Origin: WHTK01 sp965197795
GTDB taxonomy: Bacteria > Chloroflexota > Dehalococcoidia > DSTF01 > WHTK01
DNA length: 64,000 bases
Direction: 5' to 3'
NCBI GenBank assembly: GCA_965197795.1
Contig: OZ240228.1
Coordinates: 1,736,001-1,800,000 of the forward strand
Positions 47,873-57,587 of this stretch are shown here, one piece after another. Numbering within the stretch: the stretch's first letter is position 1; each line of letters begins with the position of its first letter. A model generated the notes under the pieces. That model did not search any database. It worked only from the letters and a program-made list of their open reading frames with translations, and was not told where the DNA came from. A program made the translations under genes and the position numbers.

Positions 47873-49260
47873 CTAACGAGCGCTCGTGGGCTGCGGCAGT
47901 TTGTGGATGAAGTTCGCCGAGACCAGGGTCAAGCAGGCAGCGACCAGGAGAACGGCGAAGATCACCCGGAATAGATCGACGTCGGGCACGGCCTTGTCGG
48001 TGGCCAGGACGCTACCCAGCAGGCCGGCTCCGATGATGCTGCCGAAGTAGCGCATCATCGACACGGTGCCGGCCGCGACGCCGGCCTGCTCCCTCGGCGC
48101 GGCTTCCAGGGCAGCGGTCATCGCCGGCCCGGAGCCTATGCCGATGCCGAAGCCGAGGATGCCCAGGCTGACCGCAAGAACGACGACGGATGTATCGGCG
48201 TCGGCGCTGACGAGCAACATCCCTGCGGCGATCACCAGGGCTGCCGCCCCCAACAGGGCCGGCAGCCGGCGTCCTCGCATGTCCGCCAGCCAGCCGGCTG
48301 GAGCAGCGAGGTCGCCAACTGCACCGCCATGACTCCGATTAGCGCGCCAGCCAGGCCGGCGCTCTTGCCCTGAATCTCCACGATCAGGAATGGCACGCTT
48401 AGCAGCGCGGTGTACATGACCATGTTGCCCATCAACACGTAGGTGGTGGCCGCCGTATAAGAGCGGCGGCGAAACAAGGCCCACTCGGCGACGGGTCGCG
48501 GACTCCTGAACTGCCGATGGATGAAGAGTCCGGTGAGGGTCAGAAATGCCAGGCCGGTGAGCACGATCGTCAGGGCTGTGCCGTTGCCACCGGCGTCGAA
48601 CAGGAGCGTCAGCGTAACCAGCAGGCCGGTCAGGTAGCCGGCTCCTAATAGATCGACCTCCACCGGTGAGCGGGGCATGGATGCCAGGTTGCGCAGAGCG
48701 CTGAGACCCAGCCATGCGCCCAAGACGATGGGCGCGTTCACGAGAAACAGCAATCGCCAGGAACCTACTTCCAGGAGGACGGCACCCAGAAGCGGTCCAG
48801 CCGCAGCCGAGAAACCGATCATGGTTGTCATAGCCCCGGTTGCTCTTCCCAGCATTTGCGAGGGGACGTTAGCGCGGATGATCGCCAGGACGTTGGGTGC
48901 GATCAGGGCGCCCATGACTGCCTGTCCCGTGCGGGCCGCGATCAGTAATGGAAGGTTGGGCGCGGCGGCAGCGGTCAGCGAGATGGCCAGGAACGCCAGG
49001 AAGCCGATCTGCAAAGCTCTCGTTTGGCCTATCTGATCGCCGATGCGGCCGCCCAAGGGTTGGGCGACAGCCATCGCAATCAGGTAAGCCGAGAAGAGCC
49101 AGGCGACCTGGTTATGGCCCACGGAAAACTCCGCCCGGATGTCCGGCAGGGCCACGGCCAGCATGGTCGAGTTGAGGGGAACGAGGATGATGCCCAGGGA
49201 CGCGGTGGCCAGGAGTAAGGCGTAGCGCGGGCCATCGGCCTTAGCGGCGTCCGTGCTCAG
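47873..49260 (-). CDS. MFS drug-efflux transporter (DHA2/EmrB-like), frameshifted
   Basis: N-terminal frame from about 49260: hydrophobic ALLLATASLGIILVPLNSTM, ALPDIRAEF, then GGRIGDQIGQTRALQIGF, the DHA2 motif A. The frame changes near 48295 (VQLATSLLQPAGW to ADMRGRRLPALLGAA) and continues to 47873. Around 460 residues, 12-14 transmembrane segments. The upstream end has no ATG before the first membrane segment; CTG or a lost start is possible. Confidence 0.7.
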
Positions 49261-49382
49261 CCCCTCGGCGTATCAGCATCGGCTAGAGCGTGGAAACGGG
49301 ACGCGACCGCTGCAAGGCGCGACATCCTGCGGGATGCCGTAAAGCACTCTGGCGCCGGCAAGAGGAGAAACGAAGCCCGTGA

Positions 49383-50559
49383 TTAGTTGCGCCACAGACG
49401 CTGCGTAGCGATGGCCGCGCCTTCGTTCAGCGCCCTGAACTTGGCCCAGACGACGCTCGGCATGATCTCCGGCGAATACATGGCCAGCGAGGAGAACCCG
49501 CAGTCGGCGCCGGCGATCAGGTTTTCCTTCCCCACCAGGTCGGCGTAGTTGACGATGTTGTCCGCGATCCACTCCGGATGCTCCACAAGGGTGGTGCTAT
49601 GGCTGATGAAGCCCGGGATGAGCACCTTGCCGTCGGGCAGCTTGCGCGTCTCCCAGACGTGCCAGTCCGTGGGTGTGCCTGGGGTTGGAAGCCTCGAAGG
49701 AGTAGGCGCCGACATCGATCTTTAGTAGCAAATCGATGATGTCTTTAAGCGGAGCCTCGAAGACGCGCGGTGCGATATTGATGCCGTAGCAGGTGTGAAA
49801 GCGCAGCTTCTCCGGCGGCAGGCCCTTGATCGCGTAGTTGAATAGCTCCACAGCCTGCTCGGCCACAGCCAGCCGCTGCACCTCGGGCACGTCCGGGTCC
49901 TCGCCGAACTGCGTGGCGAACGGTGAGTCGTCGATCTGACATATGAAGCCAGCATCGATGATCGTCCTGTACTCCTCGCGCATGGCGTCAGCGTAGGCGT
50001 GCAGGAAGTCCACCTGGGTGCTGTAGTACTGGTTCTTTATCGCGTTTCGCGGCGTGGCGGCGGGCATGAAGACCTCCTCGACTTCGACACCGGCGAGCGC
50101 GGCGCGGACGTTGTCAATGTCGACCATCACCGCGTCAGGCACGTACTCGATTGGACCGGTACAGGCCAGTGGCGGTTCTGGGAACGGCACAGCGTAGCCT
50201 CTTTCCCTGCGCGCTTTTTCGTACATCTCGTAGTACTCGGGGAACATATCGCGCTCCAGCCGGCTGCCGCGCGCCGCTGGAGGCCCGGGCGGCGGTGTGG
50301 TGATCTCCAGGCCCGTCATGCGCTGCTGGGCATAGGTCATGAAGTTCGGCTTCGACATCTCGCCGTCGCTGACGATATCGATACCGCACTCGGCCTGCTG
50401 GCGGATGAGCTGGGAGACTGTGGTCGCCAAGACAGCGGCGTAAGCCTTGCGATCGAACGCGCCGGAGCCGGCCTTTGCATTCAGGTGGTCCAACAGGCCG
50501 TGTGGCCGCGCCAGACTACCGACGTGAGTAGTGAGGATCCGGTCTGTGCTGAGCTTCAT
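49383..50559 (-). CDS. MetE-like methyltransferase, second copy, frameshifted
   Basis: Paralogue of 2392-3528 (~390 residues). ATG 50559 with GGGAGGCG upstream; TTHVGSLARPHGLLDHL at the start; zinc ligands in RFHTCYGINI and GADCGFSS. One extra G near 49675 breaks the frame between EASNPRHTH and DWHVWETRKLPDGKVLIPGF; the paralogue shows the expected reading HEHDWKVW. The single homopolymer indel is typical of sequencing error. Confidence 0.78.
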
Positions 50560-50634
50560 GCTGTTCGCCTCCCGGCTCATGATAGCTGGCGGCGCTTCGC
50601 GCATGGACTGGACTCGGCTAAGCCTGCGGGCGCG

Positions 50635-51336
50635 CTACTCGATCGCGCTGGCGACGAACCTTTCGATCGCTTCATCCGGCACGCCCAGGGCCAGGGCGTA
50701 GGAACGCGCGCCGCCGAACTCGGCTTCCAGACGGTCGAGGAATGCCCTCATCGCCTCCTCCATGGGAGGCTGCCTCGCGTGCAGCGGCGCCCGGTCAGAC
50801 ATGGGCCGGCCGTAAGTTGCCAGTAGCGCCATCACCGCCTCAGCCTCGCCGGCGCCGAGCATGTAGTCAGCCATCATGTCTTCCTCGCTGACGCCGAGTA
50901 GTCGCAGTAGGACGGCTGCCAAGACTCCGGTCCGATCCTTGCCGGTCTGGCAGTGAAAGAGCGCCGCGCCTTCTCCCGCCTCGGCGAGGATGCTTACCGC
51001 TTCCGCGATCCCTGCCGAAGACAGCTCCAGATGCAGCGGCAGAGCCGTTTCGGGAGGCAGTCCTCGCAGATCGTCAAAGTTCGCCATCTCGACAAACTGG
51101 AGCACGTGACGCCGAATCGGGGCCAAACCTAGCGGGCCGGAATCCCGGTTCGGGGCGTCGCGAAGGTCCATCACGAGGAGAATGCCGAGGTCGTTCCGGG
51201 CGCGGTCCAGGTCGCTCGCGGTCATGAACTCCGGCGTCATACTGCGGAAGAGCCGCCCCGAACGAACGCGAGCGCCGGCGGCTGTCGCGTAGCCGCCCAG
51301 ATCACGAAAGTTGCGACAGGCTTCGAAGTCAATCAT
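50635..51336 (-). CDS. Tyrosine/serine protein phosphatase (Y_phosphatase3 family)
   Basis: 233 residues. Begins FEACRNFRDLGGY with the usual GRLFRS; the P-loop is H128-C129-QTGKD-R135-TG, where C129 is the nucleophile and R135 binds phosphate. The K in GKD is typical of the MptpB-like triple-specificity group. ATG 51336. Downstream of the methyltransferase gene on the same strand. Confidence 0.9.
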   Translation of the reverse strand: MIDFEACRNFRDLGGYATAAGARVRSGRLFRSMTPEFMTASDLDRARNDLGILLVMDLRDAPNRDSGPLGLAPIRRHVLQFVEMANFDDLRGLPPETALPLHLELSSAGIAEAVSILAEAGEGAALFHCQTGKDRTGVLAAVLLRLLGVSEEDMMADYMLGAGEAEAVMALLATYGRPMSDRAPLHARQPPMEEAMRAFLDRLEAEFGGARSYALALGVPDEAIERFVASAIE

Positions 51337-51412
51337 CGCTAAGCTACCCGCAGGTCGGCTCGCTATCTCCCCGCATCATGGCCGCCCGTGCATCCGTCCG
51401 CAAAGTTAGACA

Positions 51413-51475
51413 CCTTCAGCAGCCCGGGGCGTCCCAGCACCGGCTCGAGCGCAGGCTGCATCCCAAGGTCGCGGG
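51413..51475 (-). repeat. Dispersed C-terminal-tail repeat, copy 10
   Basis: On the minus strand: gggatgcagcctgcgctcga, gccggtgctgggacg, gggctgctgaaggtgtc. It lies 3' of the methyltransferase gene, in the same direction. Confidence 0.75.
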
Positions 51476-51523
51476 CACCTAAAGAGCATCAGGGAGGTTG
51501 CGGTGCGCTTTCTAGAGCCTGCT

Positions 51524-51546
51524 CAGCCTCCTTAGTCAGGAGGCTG
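51524..51546. terminator. Possible terminator hairpin
   Basis: CAGCCTCC (51524-51531) / GGAGGCTG (51539-51546), loop of seven. No T-run on either side, so termination is uncertain. Confidence 0.35.
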
Positions 51547-51614
51547 AAATACGGAGGCGGACGACGCCCTGTAGCAGCTGGCGCAACTGGTCAAAGGCTT
51601 CGACTCGTAATTAT

Positions 51615-52397
51615 CTACTGGCGGACGACCCACCCATAGAAAACAGGAAAACCCAGTAACAGGGTGTTGTCATCCTCCTCTATGCGCTTGAACTCTTCGA
51701 GCATTGCCTCGTACTCATTCGTATCGGAGAGACCTTGCTCTATAAGCGCTGCGACCGTGGCCTCATGCGACAGGCGAATAATTCGCTTCAATGCCTCGCC
51801 CTCATACAAACCGCCAAGCTCGAAGTTGTAATTGACTGAGGAGTAACCAAGCTCATCGAAGAGAGCACAGAGCCTCAGACCTATGGTGGGACTGGCCACA
51901 AGTCTGCAATACAGATCTGAGCATCTTGTCATAGCCCAGCTGGGCGGAAAGCAGTAGAGCTTGCTAAGGTCGGGTTCCTGAACGGCAACAATGCCGCCAG
52001 GCCTGCATACACGCAGCATTTCCCGCACGACGACCTCCGGCTCTGAGAGGTGCTGCAGCAAAAAGCGGGCTAATACGAAATCGAAGCTGGCATCTTCAAA
52101 TTTCAGATCATGGGCATCTCCCTCCTGGTAGGCGATTTTGGCGTCGCTAGCAGATGGTGTCTGTTTGGCTACCTCTAGAAGGGAGGAGTCTATGTCCAGA
52201 CCGACGACCTCGCCCGAACCACCAAGCCTGTTAGCTAGCTGTTGAGTTGTCTCTCCGATGCCACAGCCCAGGTCCAAACATCGAGCCTCTGACGGAAGGT
52301 CAAGGGAATCCAGCAGTTGATCGGTATGCGTCGTGTAGATCTGCCCCAGCAGCCTCTGGCGATCAAGGTTCTTCTGCTCGTCTATGGTGTAGGGCAT
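51615..52397 (-). CDS. SAM-dependent methyltransferase (class I)
   Basis: 260 residues. SAM-binding motif LDLGCGIGETTQQL (41-54), acidic end of beta-2 VVGLDID, then FDFVLARFLLQHLSEP and the MLRVCRPGGIVAVQEPD post-motif. Belongs to the broad Methyltransf_11/25 group; substrate unknown. ATG 52397, preceded by GGAGG. Confidence 0.88.
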   Translation of the reverse strand: MPYTIDEQKNLDRQRLLGQIYTTHTDQLLDSLDLPSEARCLDLGCGIGETTQQLANRLGGSGEVVGLDIDSSLLEVAKQTPSASDAKIAYQEGDAHDLKFEDASFDFVLARFLLQHLSEPEVVVREMLRVCRPGGIVAVQEPDLSKLYCFPPSWAMTRCSDLYCRLVASPTIGLRLCALFDELGYSSVNYNFELGGLYEGEALKRIIRLSHEATVAALIEQGLSDTNEYEAMLEEFKRIEEDDNTLLLGFPVFYGWVVRQ

Positions 52398-52611
52398 GGT
52401 TCAAACCTCCAGCCGTGCCACTCAGCCGACAATCCCCATGTCAACCGCCTCTGGCGCGAACAACGCGCCTGCGTAATGAGGCCCAAAGGCTACATTCCTC
52501 GATCGGGGCTGTCAAAGGAGCTAGCAGTACTGACTGGCTAGGCCCTCAACAGCCCACGACGACCCACGCCGACTCCTGCGGAGGCTGCAACTCTCGTGGC
52601 CTGGGACTCGA

Positions 52612-53222
52612 CTAGGGCGCGATTTCAGGCTTGGCGATAGCGCTGGCCTCCATGAGCGCATCGGCCTGTGGCGGCGAACCCCATGTAGCCGCGATGTCGC
52701 TCCGTGAGCTCGAGGACTGTGAAGGGCGATCCTCCAGCGACCTCCGCGGAAGAGAAGATCTGACGCAGGTCGCCGTCACGCTCGCCAATGATCCCGCCCG
52801 CGAAATCGACCTCGTGCGCCTTCAGGACCGTGATCGACTTCTCGATATCCTCAACCCTGGCGGCGATGTGGTGAAAAATATCGTGTCCAAAGGTCTCGAC
52901 CCAGCGGGGAATGATGCTGCTTGCGCCTCGCTCGCCGGGATAGGCCTGGTCGATAAACAGGGCGGGGTAGCCTTGCTTGCGATACACCTTTGCGTACCAG
53001 TCCTTGAACTCGCGTCTCGCTGTACTCGTATCCGAGCGCGATAAACGGCTCGGCACGCTTATCGATGTCATTGGTACGGATCGTGAGGTGGTCGATGACC
53101 GGCCAGAAACCGACTCCGGCGTCCTCCACCATGTCGCGAAGTGTACGCGCCGCCATATTCGACGCCAGGTAGTCTTCGACCATGTTCTCCAGCAGCGTAT
53201 CGAGCTCGTCACCGCTTGCCAT
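52612..53222 (-). CDS. VOC (glyoxalase-fold) protein, two frameshifts
   Basis: ATG 53222 with GGAGGG five bases upstream. The first frame holds VGFWPVIDHLTIRTNDIDKR and ends near 53015 (GYEYSETR); the next frame gives FKDWYAKVYRKQGYPALFID, FGHDIFHHIAARVEDI and LELTERHRGYMGF. A second shift near 52668 yields the natural end ADALMEASAIAKPEIAP with TAG at 52612-52614. About 203 residues with one VOC domain pair. Metal ligands probably H in IDHLTI and H in HHIAAR. Confidence 0.65.
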
Positions 53223-53358
53223 CGGACCCTCCGGTTTGGGAATGTCCTTATGTTACGCCGAACCAAGGCTCCACTACTGGAGGCGTCGTCCTTCACTTGT
53301 CTCTTAGGCCTCAAGATGCCAGGTGAGCGAAGCCTGTAATAAGCGGCCTGTGCGGCAC

Positions 53359-54483
53359 CTAGTACTCGAAGGGCAGGCCGTAGAGCTCGCAGCAATTGGC
53401 GGCCGTTATGCGGTGGCGATCTTCCTCGGGGACGTTCTCGAAGATGTCGTCCAGGACTTCCTGTGACTTCGGGAAGATGGAATCGTGATGTGGATAGTCG
53501 TTGCCCCACATCAGGTTGCCGACGCCGATTTCGTTCCTGGTCATGATGCCAATGCGGTCGTCCTCAAAGGTCATCAGGAAGTTACGCCCGAAGTAGTCGC
53601 TGGGCTTTTCCTGCACTTCCGAGGCCGCCGCGGCCGGCTCACGCAGTAGCGCCCAGTCGAGACGCTGGAGATAGTGGCCGACCCAGCCGGTCTCCCACTC
53701 GGTCGGCACGAAGCGCAGATCGGGAAACCGAGCGCAGACACCGCTGCAGATCAGATCGCCCATGACCTGCGCCACGCCCGCGTAGGCCAACGCGTAGTTC
53801 ATGATCGGGCCCCAGTTCGGCAGCCCGTGGTTGGAGCTGGCCGTCGTGAAGATGTGCAGCGCCAGCGGCATGCATAGCTCCTGAGCCGCAGCCCAGAACC
53901 TGTCGTAGTCGCGATCCGAGTACGGCTTATCCGTCGGCGGGACGCAGGGAATGCAGCCGCCGCGATGGCCCATCGTGGCAGCTCGCTCCAGCTCAGCGAT
54001 CGCCAGGTCGATGTCGTACAAGGGAATGCAGGCTAGCGGGAAGAGACGGTGTGGCGCCTGCCCACAGTAGTTGGCCAGCCAATCGTTGTAATTGCGGAAC
54101 GTCGCGGTGATGATCTCGCGGTTCTCCATCCGATAGATGCCGAACATCAGGCTGGGGTAGAGAACCTCCGCGTCAACACCATCCAGGTTCTGGTTCCTGA
54201 GCCGCTCTAACGGATCGAGGACGCCCGGACGCAGGCCGTCGTAACCTTTCTTGATTACCTCAATGGTTGCGGGGTCATTGGCGTAGTGACCAGCAATGCC
54301 GTAGCGAGCGACACCGAAGTGACTGCTCCTGACCTGGCCTTCGATTTGCAGGATGTCGCCGCCGTCGGGATGCCGCACGATCTGCGGCGCGTCGCTACCG
54401 AAGCGGTCCGCTAGACCGGCGAAGACCTCCGCCGCCTCAACGACATGGGAATCGGCGGAAATGCATAAGCTGCGAGCTGCCAT
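53359..54483 (-). CDS. Amidohydrolase 2 family protein (ACMSD/OHCU-decarboxylase-like)
   Basis: 374 residues. Metal-site residues are visible in SADSHVVE (N-terminal D-x-H type), LHIFTTASSNH, and GNDYPHHDSIFP near the end, the pattern of the ACMSD/gamma-resorcylate decarboxylase branch, which acts on aromatic or ring-fission acids without oxygen. ATG 54483 has GAGGAGG upstream; an ATG at 54504 arises within repeat DNA and is less likely. Suits the aromatic-degradation setting; reaction not certain. Confidence 0.82.
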   Translation of the reverse strand: MAARSLCISADSHVVEAAEVFAGLADRFGSDAPQIVRHPDGGDILQIEGQVRSSHFGVARYGIAGHYANDPATIEVIKKGYDGLRPGVLDPLERLRNQNLDGVDAEVLYPSLMFGIYRMENREIITATFRNYNDWLANYCGQAPHRLFPLACIPLYDIDLAIAELERAATMGHRGGCIPCVPPTDKPYSDRDYDRFWAAAQELCMPLALHIFTTASSNHGLPNWGPIMNYALAYAGVAQVMGDLICSGVCARFPDLRFVPTEWETGWVGHYLQRLDWALLREPAAAASEVQEKPSDYFGRNFLMTFEDDRIGIMTRNEIGVGNLMWGNDYPHHDSIFPKSQEVLDDIFENVPEEDRHRITAANCCELYGLPFEY

Positions 54484-54499
54484 TGCTTCCTCCTCAGCG

Positions 54500-54595
54500 G
54501 TCATTGCATGACGGCAGGACGGTCATTGCTTGACGGCAGACGCTGCCGCGCGACGCCCGGGCCGATCTTACGCCTTCAGCAGGTCATTGCATGAC
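54500..54595 (-). repeat. Palindromic GTCATTGCATGAC repeats, group 1
   Basis: Imperfect palindrome GTCATTGCATGAC at 54500-54512 and 54583-54595, with a variant GTCATTGCTTGAC at 54522-54534. Each is followed by gc(a)gg-type sequence leading to gacgctgccgc. The same unit occurs twice at 59977-60048. Lies directly upstream of the amidohydrolase gene. Confidence 0.8.
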
Positions 54596-54700
54596 GCATA
54601 GGCGCGGCTTCAGCGTGGGCTGCATCCCTTCGGTGTGCTCAGGACAGGCTTCATGGCCTGGAACTCAGCGATGGCGAAGTCGAGGTGCTCGATGGCGGCG
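54572..54700 (-). repeat. Dispersed C-terminal-tail repeat, copy 11 (long form)
   Basis: On the minus strand: gagcacctcgacttcgccat, cgctgagttccaggccatga, agcctgtcctgagcac, gggatgcagcccac, ctgctgaaggcgtaa. Encodes HLDFAIAEFQAMKP upstream of the shared core, so it reaches further 5' than the plus-strand copies. A palindromic GTCATTGCATGAC unit interrupts it just before ctgctgaaggcg. Confidence 0.75.
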
Positions 54701-54837
54701 TCGCGCTCATCGGGGTCGTGTCGATGCCGCTGCGGTCCCTTGGAAGTCGAGGGGTTATCCCTATTTAGTGCTCAAGGCAGAGAGGTCGAAAAGCCTGCGT
54801 GGGCAAATGTCCACCAATATCCTAACGGAGGGAACCA

Positions 54838-55512
54838 ATGGATATGATCGGTAGGGCAAGGCGTCTGCTGAGGAACGAGCGGGGTATCACCGGTCTCGAA
54901 ACCGCGATCATCCTGATCGCCTTCGTGGTTGTCGCCACCGTCTTCGCCTTCGTCGTCTTGACCACAGGTATCTTCAGCGCCGAGCGCGGCAAGGAGACGG
55001 TGTTCGCCGGCCTCCAGAAGGCACGAGGCACCATGGAAGTCCGCGGCGGCGGCGTTGTCAACTCACTGACCACTACGGCGGCTATTGCGGTCACCGGAGC
55101 GGCTGAAAATGTCTGTGACGGCATCGACGACGACTCAGACACCGTCGTTGACGATGGCTGTCCGGAGTTCATCGCTACGGGAACCGTGCAGTGGTCAGTG
55201 GCCACAACCGCCGGCGGCGAAGCGATTCCACTCGACCCGGCTGCCACCAGCAACCGCACGGTCGTTGCCTACCGCGATCCAGCGTTGCTCCTGGACGACA
55301 TCACCTACACGGCCACCGAGATCGTCGGTGACGGCGACCTTCTGCTGGAGTCCGGCGAACTGTTCGTCATGAGCGTCTCCGTCACCGATCTGACCGGCGC
55401 ACAGCTGAGCGCGAGCTATCGCTTCACGTTCGAGATTCAGACGCCCGTCGGCGCCATCCTCGACCTAACGCGGTCTATGCCGGCTGCAATCGCCGTAATG
55501 CAGCTCCACTAG
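54838..55512 (+). CDS. Archaellin/type IV pilin-like protein
   Basis: 224 residues. Class III signal: basic RARRLLRNERG with cleavage expected after G16, then ITGLETAIILIAFVVVATVF (E at +5), the pattern of archaellin-like pilins reported from Chloroflexota. TTGIFSAERGKETVFAGLQ follows, as in that family. Residues 93-108 contain CDGIDDDSDTVVDDGC, a Cys-bounded, Asp-rich motif of the 'putative metal-binding' (calcium) type, set in a beta-rich domain. GGAGGG precedes ATG 54838, and a strong terminator follows. No assembly genes nearby. Confidence 0.78.
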   Translation: MDMIGRARRLLRNERGITGLETAIILIAFVVVATVFAFVVLTTGIFSAERGKETVFAGLQKARGTMEVRGGGVVNSLTTTAAIAVTGAAENVCDGIDDDSDTVVDDGCPEFIATGTVQWSVATTAGGEAIPLDPAATSNRTVVAYRDPALLLDDITYTATEIVGDGDLLLESGELFVMSVSVTDLTGAQLSASYRFTFEIQTPVGAILDLTRSMPAAIAVMQLH

Positions 55513-55534
55513 ATCTGGCCTGATTCCTCCGAAG

Positions 55535-55562
55535 AAAGGCGGCGCTATAGCGCCGCCTTTTC
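55535..55562 (+). terminator. Rho-independent terminator after the archaellin-like gene
   Basis: Palindrome AAAGGCGGCGCTA / TAGCGCCGCCTTTT, 23 bases after the stop codon. The A/T ends let it work in both directions. Confidence 0.88.
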
Positions 55563-55722
55563 GCTGCCGAGTCAGATTTCCTGCCACGACGACGCTAACT
55601 GAGTACTCCGCACCACGGTGGCACGGTTAGTAGTGACCTGGTGCGATATATGAATGGGCTTTAGTGCTGTGCTGTATGGAGACGTGGTGTTGTGTTGCGT
55701 GCGGGGCCGCAGACGAAGCGCA

Positions 55723-55845
55723 CTACGCCTTCAGCAACCCCCTCCGTCCCAGTGCCCGCTCCAGCGCAGGCTGCATCCCTTCCGCGGGCTCAGGACAGGC
55801 TTCATGTCCAGGAACTCGGCGATGGCGAAGCCGAGGTGCTCGATA
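55723..55845 (-). repeat. Dispersed C-terminal-tail repeat, copy 12 (long form)
   Basis: On the minus strand: gagcacctcggcttcgccat, cgccgagttcctggacatga, agcctgtcctgagcccg, gggatgcagcctgcgctgga, gttgctgaaggcgtag. Has the same ~22-base insert (cctgtcctgagc...gaagg) as copy 11, splitting ATGAAG from ATGCAG. Just 3' of the ZU5-like lipoprotein gene, same direction. Confidence 0.85.
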
Positions 55846-55896
55846 GTGGTTGGAGGCGGCGAACAAGGGACGTTCCGGCTTGCCTGGCGCGGCCTG

Positions 55897-57520
55897 TCAG
55901 TCGCAGGTAAATATCGTCTCCTCGGGTCCCAGGGCGATGAAGTAGTCGCCCGTTTCGCCAATTTCAATCACGAGAATGAAGCTGCCGTCGGGACCGGCCT
56001 GTACTTCCAGCGATCCGTCGCCGAATACAACCGGGCCGAAGACCTCGCCGAACAATATTTGGTTGGGACTAAAGCCGACGCCGGTGATGATGATCTCGCT
56101 GTAGCCGTCGAAGTGCACGCAGTCGAAAAACATCTCCCCTGGCCCCCCAGGTGCCACGCTCCAGGCCGCCGAGGTTGTGCTGCCGGGCAAGAGGGTGCAT
56201 TGCGTGCCGGTCTGGTCTCGCAGATCGACGAGCTCCAGGGAGTGTGGCCCCGGCGGCCCGTCCAGCACCAGGAAGTTAATCTGTCCCAGGTTGTTGGTAG
56301 TTGCGCCGGCATGAGACATGTTGCCGGCTTTGTCGATCTCCACCGTGGCGGAAATGCCCCCGGCCGGGCCGCCCGAACCGTGGCTGAGGTCCATCTGGAC
56401 GTTCATACGGTCGCCTTCGGCGGTACTCACATAGCCCTGCCGGCTCGTATCGACGCGAATGTCGCAGCCTGAGGACTCGGCAGGCCCAGGCGTGACGGTT
56501 GGACCGGGAGTTGGCAGCGTCGTCGTTGGGTCGATTAAGACGATGTTCGTAGGCGTCGCGGTCGGAGTCGGGAGAGTCGTCGTTGGGTCGACGAGCACGA
56601 TGGTAGTCGGTGTGGGGGTGGGAGTCGGTGTGGGGGTGGTAAAGACACACTTCACGGTGCCGGTGAAGGACATCGTCCAGTCAATATGGTGGTCATAGAC
56701 AATGTAGAGATTGTAAGAACCTGTTCCAGGACTCACGCAGACCAACTCCGCGGTCTGGTTTTCGCCACCTGCTCCTGGTGCCGCGACTGGAGGAGCAGAG
56801 GTTCCTGGCCTACCGTTAATCGAGATAACAGTGACCTTCTCGACGGCTCTCAATTCGACGGTGGATGTTGGCTGGCAATCCTTGCATTCGTCAAAACCTA
56901 TTTCGACCACACTAACGAAGTAGTTAAACCGCACTTTGAAGGGCAGTCCGATCGGTTTCGGATCATCGGGATACTCCAAGTTGACGAAAACGGGTCCCTT
57001 GCCTTGTTTGATCCAGCTAAAATGCTCTAGCTCACCGCTAATGCTCGCCGGTCCTTCATCCAGTGAGAGGGCGAAATCGAGATTCCCGAGCAGTTCCGGG
57101 TCGGCCCCTTCCGCCTGGATAAAGAGCAGCGGCACCTCGAAGGCACCTTCTTGATCGGGCGACGCCAAGCCCTCCTGGTCGAGTCGCAAAGTGGCGATCA
57201 CGGGCTTGCTGAACGTGAGGCCGTCGGGCTCCAGCCGGTAAGCAACCGAGCCCTCTACGCCCTCGGCCAGCCCGTCTGGCAAGTCATCGCTCGAAACTGT
57301 TCGTATTGAGATCTGCGTATCTGCCTCGAGCGCTCCGGGCGGCACGTCGAGCGTCAGCAGGCCGTCATCGCTGGAGACGCTACCGCCCGCCGGAGCACTG
57401 ACCGTGACACTGGTGCCGTCGTTGGAGCCTCCACCACACGATGCGAGGAGGCCCAGGCCAAAGCAGGAGCAGCGCAGCACCGGATGCGCGCAGGAGCCTC
57501 ACGAGCCGGTTTCCATGGCG
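55897..57520 (-). CDS. ZU5-like surface lipoprotein with Thr-Pro repeat linker
   Basis: About 530 residues. The best signal peptide begins at a GTG near 57495-57500 (RLLRASGAALLLLWP) and needs a one-base shift to reach GLLASCGGG, the lipidation site. Then a ZU5-type domain (SSDDGLLTLDVPPGALEAD), a Cys-containing beta-rich region, and a linker of TPTPTPTPT with two copies of VDPTTTLPTPT/IDPTTTLPTPG. The C-terminal ~190 residues are another beta-rich domain with four Cys. Probably cell-surface; function unknown. Confidence 0.65.
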
Positions 57521-57587
57521 ACGACAGTAGCTTTCAATCGTCGAGGCAGTCAATTCGCGAAGCTTGAGGTGCCGACCCGACTTAGAA

